Origin: Paraspadella gotoi
Lineage: Eukaryota; Chaetognatha
Direction of reading: 5' to 3'
DNA: 64,000 nucleotides
Assembly: GCA_051294375.1 (NCBI GenBank)
Contig: CM119267.1
Location: 3,619,793 to 3,683,792, forward strand
Position 1 is the first letter of the stretch. Each line of letters opens with the position of its first letter. Shown here one piece after another: positions 56,423 through 64,000 of the stretch. The notes below the pieces were generated by a model that saw nothing but the letters and a program-made list of their open reading frames with translations, was not told the DNA's origin and did no database searches. The position numbers were made by a program, and so were the translations under genes.

Positions 56423-57000
56423 ATTTGGGAAAACTAGGACTAATTCTGTTCCAAGAGCCTCTTTTTTTTCGCAGAGGCGATAAAAATGAGAGAAGGAAAA
56501 AAAGAAAAGCGTTTTGGAGGAAATCAACATAAGCGTTTAATGTTTATATTAGTAATAAGAAGATCATCAGTTTTAACATTAGAATTTTCAGTTTATTCAG
56601 AGTATTTTAATCGTATGTTTCGTAAGCACGAGTTCATTTCTAGACGAATTATGATGATTAGTTAACACGAGCTTTTTTATGGATTATTTATCAGATTATT
56701 TCCGATCAAATTATGTATAAACATTTCTTATTATGCTCCATCTAAAAATTCGTCAAATTACTGCAATTCCACTGGAGATAATATTACCATGACCAATTTT
56801 ACCAAGTTAAGAGGAGAAATAATGGCGCGGCGAAGTTTGATGGGAATGAATATCCAATCGCATTTCTCGGAAAAGCGCAGACCCGATTGCCTCGAGGAGG
56901 AGGCAGAACTCTAATAACCAGAATCACGAAAAAGGGCCATCGTAATCACTGGAGATGATGACTACTCACCGACCGTCGAACGGGACGCGGTCGTCATGAC

Positions 57001-57515
57001 GACCCTAAATCGGAATCGGATTTTCTCACGGTCGATTGGACAATACGGAGAGACGGATCGGAAATTGGGTCGGTTCTCTCACCCTGATCCTTACCCTTAG
57101 CCGAAGCAGAAAGCGATTGGCTACTCGATGGAGGGGACGACGAATCGGAGACCACGTGACAACGTGACCTCAATTTCGAAAAGGGGTCTCCATTTGCGGT
57201 GGGAAGCGATGGACGTTAATGTTTCCAAAATGTTGGGAGAGATGACAGGGGGGTCAGTGAGCACGAGACCCTAAATCGGAATCGGGAATTTCTCACGGTC
57301 GATTGAACAATACGGAGAGGACGGATCGGAAATCTGGGTCGGTCTCCCACCCTGATCCTTACCCTTAGCCGAAGCAGAAGCGATTGGCTACTGATGGAGG
57401 GGACGACGAATCGGAGACCAGCTGAAACAAGTGACCTCAATTTCGAAAGGGGTCTCATTTGCGGGGGGAGGAGGATGGGAAGTCAATGTTGGGAGAAGAT
57501 TGAGGCAGGGGGGGG
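57001..57515 (+). repeat. tandem duplication, two copies of about 260 bp
   Basis: Copies 57001-57266 and 57267-57515 share GACCCTAAATCGGAATCGG, CACCCTGATCCTTACCCTTA and GACGACGAATCGGAGACCA. They differ mainly by single-base insertions and deletions. Confidence 0.9.
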
Positions 57516-57928
57516 AGCGGAAACAGGAATGATTTATAACAACGCTAGATGTGATTTATGTTATGTTATTAGTTAAAATGTTTTTAATATTGTTGGAATT
57601 CTTGCCTTATACCTTACGTCGTTTTCCTCTTTCTTTACTTTTGTTCCAATATTGGATCCGAACTTTTAAATCTCTCTCTCTCTCTTTCTCTCTCTCTCTC
57701 CTCTCTTCTCTCTCTCTTCTCTCTCTCCTACTCTCTCCTCTCCTCTTTCCTCTATCATCTCTCCGTTCAACTGACTCTAGCGTTCACAAGCACCATGGCC
57801 GATCCCGACACAGAAAGAACATAAAGAGCTTCTGGTCCATTTGACTACTCAGAAAAATCGCCCGTCCGATAATTGAGGAATGTTAGAGCGGATGCACCGG
57901 GGCCTTGGCCGCCTCCACTTCCGGTACG

Positions 57929-58003
<75 letters not shown>

Positions 58004-58330
58004 TGGAAAGGCGGGGTGGGCGCGGGGGGGGGTAGAAACTTGAGACGTAAATTTAGCGTCCTGTGGCGTCAGAGAGTTGGAGTGGATTCGTTTGCACATG
58101 GAAATTTTAGTCGCTGGGCTTTCTTAACAGTATTAACGAACATGTTAAAGAAGGTCAAAAATATAGTTACATTTTGAACATTCGATTCCTGCACACAAGA
58201 CTTAATTTCTCTTCCCTTTGAGTCGATCGACTGTGTAATAAAAAGATTAAAGTTGGAAAAACTTTTCTTTTCCGCTCTTTTGTTTAAATTTAAAAGTTTG
58301 TGTCTTCGTCCAAATTGGAAGGGTAATTTT
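57515..58330 (+). repeat. segmental duplication, copy 1
   Basis: This is paired with 58849-59720, offset about 1334 bp. Both begin GAGCGGAAACAGGAATGATT. They then share a (CT)n zone, GAACATAAAGAGCTTC or similar, CCGATAATTGAGGAATGTT, a (GA)n zone and TTTCTTAACAGTATTAA. Differences are mostly indels in homopolymers. Confidence 0.9.
57927..58000 (+). repeat. (GA)n microsatellite
   Basis: GA repeats with single interruptions, within segmental copy 1. Confidence 0.95.
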
Positions 58331-58681
58331 TTTCCCCCTTGGTTTTAAATTTGAAAGACTTTCCAAGAAATGATGTTCTAGGAACGGCCATCACCGTCCC
58401 GGAATTATGCGTGAATCGCGCCTTGTACGGTAGATCCGCTTGAACTGTTTTAAGCTTTTTATATTCGGAAGAGTCGGAGGTTTTAACGAGGTCCAAATAT
58501 TATTTTAAAATTTTGAAATTATAAAGATTATAAAATAAAATAAAATACAAAAATTATAAAAATAATAGAAAGAGACTCGTTATATTTATCAGATCTAGCG
58601 TATGAAGGGAAAATTTCGCGTCAAGGATGTGACGTAAAATCGAACTGCGTACTGTATTGTCAAGTTGTCACTTGGTCAGTG

Positions 58682-58714
<33 letters not shown>

Positions 58715-58823
58715 CGATAGAGAGAGAGAGAGGAGAGAGAGACAGAGAGACGACTGAGAAACTCAGAACATCGCAAGTTTATGTTAAACTTAAGAAAGAA
58801 GACTGAAAAGGTTGAACCTGTCA

Positions 58824-58848
58824 NNNNNNNNNNNNNNNNNNNNNNNNN
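58824..58848. other. assembly gap (N), 25 bases
   Basis: A short fixed-size gap exactly at the start of the second segmental copy. This suggests an unresolved junction between repeat copies. Confidence 1.
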
Positions 58849-59074
58849 GAGCGGAAACAGGAATGATTTATAAAAACACGCTAGAGTGGTGAATTTATGT
58901 TATGTTTATGGTTAGTTACAAATGTTTTTAATATTGTTGGAAGATTATTAATGAGCTTGCCTTATACCTGTAGCGTCGTTTTCCTTTCTTTACTTTTTGT
59001 CCCAATGATTAGGATCCGAACTTTTAAAAACTCTCTCTCTCTCCTCTCGTCTCTCTCTCTCTCTCTGCTCTCTG

Positions 59075-59105
<31 letters not shown>

Positions 59106-59720
59106 TCTCTCTCTGCTCTCTTCTCTCTCTCTCTTTCAGTTCTCGACGTCCTCACAGCGTTTCAAAACCTGGCCTCCCCGAACGAAAAAAGAACATAAAG
59201 GAGCTTCGGTTCCATTTGACTACTCAGAAAAATCGCCGTCCGATAATTGAGGAATGTTGAGCGGATGCAGCCGGGGCCTGTTGGGCCGCCTCGCACTTCC
59301 GGTACGGAAGAGAGAGAAGAGGGAAGAGATGAGAGAGAGAGAGGAAAGAGAGAGAGAGAAAAGAAGGAAAGGGCAGTGGTGGCGCGGGGGGCGGAAAACC
59401 TGGAGACGTAATTAGCGTCGTGGCGTCAGAGAGTTGGAGTGATGCGTTCGACATGGAAATTAGTCGTGGGGCTTTCTTAACAGTATTAATCGAACATGTT
59501 ATAAAAGAAGTTCAAAATATAGTTAATTTTGGAACATTCGAATGCCTGACAGTCAAGACTTTTTTTCTTCGCCTTGATTGTCGATCGAGCTGGAATAAAA
59601 AGATAAAAGTTGGAGAAAAAACTTGTTCTTTTCGCTGCTCTTTTGTTTAAAATTTATAAAGAGGTTTGGGTGTCTTCGTCCAAACATGAAGGAGTAATTT
59701 TTTTTTCCCTCCGATCAAAC
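58849..59720 (+). repeat. segmental duplication, copy 2
   Basis: See 57515-58330. The upstream 260-bp duplication has no counterpart here because the gap intervenes. Confidence 0.9.
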
Positions 59721-60996
59721 TCAAAGAATTTTTTTTCTCTCATCGAGTTTCAAGGTTGAGATTATAAAAAGTTGGCTTAAGGTCGCGGATCGACTTCAAT
59801 TCAAAATTAAATGGATTAGGCTAAGAACGAGCTCGATTTCGAAGGAGAGCTCGCGACGATTCCGAAAATGTAGTTCACTTTGACTATTTTTTTCAAAGGC
59901 GTCATCGTTTTTTTTTTTCGATTTTTTTTTTGTACTATATAAATAAAAGAAACCTATTTGAAGAGTTGCCAGACCAAACGGTAAGCGAGGTTTCTCATGA
60001 AATTTGGGCATGAATTTCTTTAGGTCACGGACTGCCAATTCTATGAAAGATATTTCAAAATTTGCCTTGCCGTTCATAGAAATTTGTATTATTTTAGTCA
60101 ATTTTTGGGATTAATTCCTTTTGATAATCTTTGAAACGAAAAAATTTTTTTCAAAACGCGCTCATAGAATCTTCCCCCAAAACCGCCTTTCCTTTCCTTG
60201 CTCCAAGGATATTTTTTCTTCAGAAGAGAGTCCAACGGTTTTGAGCTGGCAACTCTTCGTTTTTAACTTCTCTTCGTCGAAGAAAGTTAAATTCTGTACT
60301 CATTACTCTTGCAAGATTCACCTCAACATACAACAAACGACGGGATGTGATGATGGAGTTTTGTTCAACGCCGATTCTTAAAATAAACGGGCTTACTGTT
60401 TTTAAATTTTCTGTTAATTACGTCTGTTCAGGTATTTATTTTTTTTTTTCAGAGAGTTCGCCTACGAAAGATGAGGGGCAAGTATTTTATGATTGATAAA
60501 ATTTGCGATAATAGTAAAAAGTCAAATTGAAATAATTGGAGGAAAACTCTATAAAACTGTTCATGAAAGCAGTGAAAAGAGAACCGGTCCAGGGAAGAAA
60601 TGTGTAGATTAGTTAATTGTTAGGATTATGTAGTGATACAACTCCAAGTACGTCTTGCAAGAAACGGCGGCCAGAACAGAAGAATTAAGAATTATAAGAG
60701 TAGAGAATTGAGCTTCCTAGTAATAAGAATCAGTTTTTAAAAAAAAGTAAAAAAAAATTTTGGTTGTAAAATTTAACCTTAGATAATTTAAAAAAGTATT
60801 TTTCTCTTGAAAAATTATGGTTTTACAAAAAAGGCCCGAAGAATAAATTTTGTTTAAATTTTTTGTATGAACATTTAGGTAGATTTTAAGAAGAGTTTTC
60901 AATATGTTTTTAATAGAAAACGCTCTAGGACCGAGAAAGATGATTATATACATTAAATTGAGATTTTAAACAATTTTAGGTTGAGTGATTCCCTGG
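59721..60996. other. no gene seen
   Basis: AT-rich sequence. A short part (59738-59795) resembles 63126-63180 (TCTCATCGAGTTTCA...GAGATTA...GGCTTAA), pointing to a third partial repeat copy. Confidence 0.4.
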
Positions 60997-61870
60997 CCTT
61001 AAACGAGGTGAATCGTATGTCTTCGATATATGAGAAGGAGAGCGGAAGAGAGAGGAGAGAGAGAGAGAGCCAGAAGAGAGAAGAAAACAGAGAAAGAGTG
61101 AGTTGGAGAAGAGAAAAAAAAGACTCAAGAGTCAAGATTGATTGTAAACAAAGAAAATTGAAGGATTTGCATTAAAGGAATAACAAAGGCTTCAAAACTT
61201 GGCTCAAATCTTGGCTCAAATCTTGGCTCCAAAATCTCTACTTTTCACCTTCCGGGCTGAATCGAGATGAACAAGAATCGCGTTTGATGCGAAATCCTCG
61301 TTTGCTCGATTTCGTCGTCGTCTATCATCTGTGATATCGTTATCGTTCTTGTTCCTCATCATCTATCATCTTGTGATATCGTTATCTTTTTCATTTTCAT
61401 CATCAATCATCTGTGATATCATTCTTGTCGTGTCTATCGTCTGGATATCGTTATCATTCTTGTCATTGTTTTCTAACATCTGTGATATTGTTATCCTTAT
61501 TGTCATTGTCTTGTATCATCAGTGATATTGCTATCTTTTCTCATGTCGTCGTCATCATCATCGTCTATTCATCTTGTGAGATTGTTATCTTTTTCATGAT
61601 TGTCCATCATCATCTGTAATATTGTTATCTTATTGTCATTGTCTTGTATCATCAGTGATATTGTTATCTTTCTCATTGTTATCGTCATCATCATCGTCTA
61701 TTTATCGTGGTGATATTGTTAACTTTTTCATCATTGTCGTCTATAATCTGTGATATTGTTATCTTTTTCATCATTTGTCGTCTATCATCTTGTGATATTG
61801 TTATTTTTTTTCATCACTTTCGTCTATCATCTGTGATATTGTTATCGTTCTCTCACAGTTTTTTTTCGTT
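60997..61870 (+). repeat. second segmental duplication, copy 1
   Basis: This matches 63161-64000 at an offset of about 2160 bp. Shared parts are TTAAACGAG.TGAATCG, CTTCGATATATGAG, a (GA)n zone, GACTCAAGAGTCA, tandem CTTGGCTCAAAT, and then the ATCTGTGATATTG minisatellite. Confidence 0.88.
61330..61860 (+). repeat. minisatellite, unit about 40 bp
   Basis: Degenerate units of the form TCATCTGTGATATTGTTATC followed by TTTTTCATCATTGTCGTCTA. Frames reading Ile/Val/Ser-rich protein across it are artefacts. Confidence 0.88.
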
Positions 61871-62854
61871 TATGTTTCTTTCTCTTTTTTGTTGGTTTTA
61901 AATACTTTTTCTTTCGTTTTTTTTTCTTCCTTTTTTAAATCTTTCTTTTTTTTTTCTTTCTTTCTTTGGTCTTTCTTTCTTTTTCCTTTTTTTTCTCTTC
62001 TACATGCCTAAATTTTTCTTTTCTTTCCTCTCCATTTATTCCTTTTTCTCTTCACTCTTTCTTTACTTTTTCTCCTTCTTTTCTCCTTCTCGCTGTCTTA
62101 AATTGATTTCCTCCTTTTATACTTTGATTTTTTTTTTTCGTTGCTTTTTGATATTCTCCACATTCTCGTGTTTTTGGTCAGAGCTTTTTTTTTTATCTTT
62201 TTTTATTTTTTTTTAGCTTTTTTTTAAACCCAATTTTTTTTACAGTACCCGACAACCCGTACCGCCTTGAGGGTCCCGTAATCTCTTTCATTTTCCCGCT
62301 CATAACCTTCTGAAAAAGGTTATAGCTTTAGAACCGAGTTACATTTACTGGGAAAGATGATTGAAAATGTTACAGTTGATTTTAAATACGTACAATATAA
62401 AATTAAGATAATACTAAAATAAGACCAGAAACCGTAAATAACGTCACTGTGGTATATATATATATTTATTTTAAATTTTTTACTAATTTAGTAAATATTT
62501 GTGACCTACTTTATTGAAAAATGATTTGGCTTGAATCGTTATAATGTTTACATCGAGAGTGATCTCATTTTGTCCATCGGTTTATGGCTGGTGAAATTAT
62601 GGGAAAGAATTTCACGTTGAATAAAAATGATGAGTAGGAAAAGACGTTACTTTTTAATCTTCAATATCTTCGATATTAACGACGTCACGTCTGCTCCTCG
62701 GATTCACCGTGACGCCCTTTCGGCGAACCAGGAACGAATCTCGGAAAAAAAGGGAAAGACGTATGTGAGAAAAGAAGAAGTAAAAAGAAGAGCAACCAAA
62801 AGTCGAGTAAAGGGCATGAGAGAAATTGAACCCGATCGGCTCCATACGGTAAAA
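61871..62854. other. no gene seen
   Basis: T/C-rich sequence to 62220, then AT-rich sequence. A frame at 62627-62860 has a basic, non-homologous product and no gene context. Confidence 0.35.
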
Positions 62855-62932
62855 GATTGAGAGAGGGGGAGAGAGGAGAGAGAGGAGAGAGAGGAGAAGA
62901 GAGAGAGAGAGAGAAGAGAGAGAACGAAGAGA

Positions 62933-62963
<31 letters not shown>

Positions 62964-62970
62964 GATTGGC
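62855..62970 (+). repeat. (GA)n/(GAGAGG)n microsatellite
   Basis: Interrupted GA repeats. Confidence 0.9.
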
Positions 62971-63160
62971 GGAAAATGAGATTTCAGAAGAAAGACGTTT
63001 CTTCTCTTAGTGACATTTCTGCTTCTTTAGTGAAATGCTGATTGCTGGAAGATGAAAAAGTGTGAAATTGTTGGCAATTGAATTCTGGGTAACTACGAAT
63101 TTCGATCTACTCAAGATTCTTTTTTTCTCTCATCGAGTTTCAGTTGAGATTAAAAAAAAT

Positions 63161-64000
63161 GGCTTAAACGAGTTGAATCGATGGCTTCGATATATGAGGA
63201 GAGAGCGAGACAGAGAGAGAGAGAGAGAGAAACAGAGAGAGAGAAACAGAGAAAGAGTGAGTTGGAGAAAAAAAAAAAGACTCAAGAGTCAGATTGATGT
63301 AAACAAAGAAATTGAAGGATTTGATTAAAGGAATAACAAAGGCTCAAATCTTGGCTCAAATCTTGGCTCAAATCTCTACTTTTCACTTCGGTTTTGTACA
63401 TCGAGTAAATGAACAGATCGTCTTTGATGCGAATCTCGTTTTGCCGATTTTTTTCGTTCGTGTCGTTCTCTCATCTGTTGATTCTTTTCGTTCTTGTCCC
63501 TCTCCTCTCCTCTCACCTCGTCGCTCTCGTTATCTTTTTCATTTTCATCATCAATCATCTGTGATATCATTCTTGTCGTGGTCTATCGTCTGAGATATCG
63601 TTATCATTCTTGTCATTGTTTTCTAACATCTGTGATATTGTTATCCTTATTGTCATTGTCTTGTATCATCAGTGATATTGCTATCTTTCTCATTGTCGTC
63701 GTCATCATCATCGTCTATCATCTGTGAGATTGTTATCTTTTTCATGATTGTATCCATCATCTGTAATATTGTTATCTTATTGTCATTGTCTTGTATCATC
63801 AGTGATATTGTTATCTTTCTCATTGTTATCGTCATCATCATCGTCTATTATCTGTGATATTGTTAACTTTTTCATCATTGTCGTCTATAATCTGTGATAT
63901 TGTTATCTTTTTCATCATTGTCGTCTATCATCTGTGATATTGTTATTTTTTTCATCACTCTCGTCTATCATCTGTGATATTGTTATCGTTCTCACAGTTT
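63161..64000 (+). repeat. second segmental duplication, copy 2, running off the window
   Basis: The pair of 60997-61870. It includes the 40-bp minisatellite from about 63540 to the window end. Homopolymer-length differences dominate the divergence. Confidence 0.88.

Noticed and set aside
62627-62860. 77-residue basic frame
   Set aside because: Short and isolated, without recognisable features. It lies between repeats and ends in GA-rich sequence.

Overview
The window is a stretch of a compact invertebrate animal genome. The evidence is a set of animal housekeeping genes with short GT-AG introns, mostly 60-250 nt: an ARF GTPase, CHAC2, ANKRD10, WDR81, HDAC6, TAF1B, WDR27, GINS2 and TRAPPC4. 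A nicotinamidase of the type missing from vertebrates is also present. Non-coding DNA is AT-rich and coding DNA is GC-richer. I cannot name the phylum from sequence alone. There is no bacterial, plasmid or CRISPR content.

Layout. From 0.3 to 10.4 kb there are six genes: a small membrane protein, ARF1, CHAC2, an unrecognised 508-residue protein, ANKRD10 and a membrane RING protein. From 11 to 30.5 kb lies a very dense head-to-tail block: WDR81 (one 5.5 kb exon), HDAC6, TAF1B, WDR27 and GINS2. A complete PP1-like phosphatase gene sits inside TAF1B intron 2 on the same strand. From 31 to 41.5 kb are TRAPPC4, a nicotinamidase, and a large membrane-anchored M20-peptidase-like protein that has lost catalytic residues. 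From 45.3 to 48.8 kb is a BAR protein with two RhoGAP domains, the second without its arginine finger. From 48.8 to 64 kb I find no supportable gene, only five N gaps, (CT)n/(GA)n tracts, minisatellites and noisy tandem segmental duplications.

All 16 protein genes lie on the plus strand. Several intergenic gaps are only 63-150 bp, and several start codons follow splice-acceptor-like pyrimidine-AG sites, so polycistronic transcription with trans-splicing is worth testing. Exons were joined by hand from GT-AG sites, reading phase and remembered family sequences. Each joined CDS was checked to be a multiple of three.

Mobile DNA is present as short non-autonomous elements. The most interesting is an inverted-repeat element in the HDAC6 intron that carries a hammerhead ribozyme core on the minus strand, with a mutated copy in the opposite arm. 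This pattern is known from Penelope-like retroelements. Five other dispersed or foldback families sit in introns and gene flanks. The functions described for the genes are those of known families (membrane traffic, chromatin and tubulin deacetylation, rRNA transcription, DNA replication, glutathione and NAD metabolism). No shared pathway links the neighbours.
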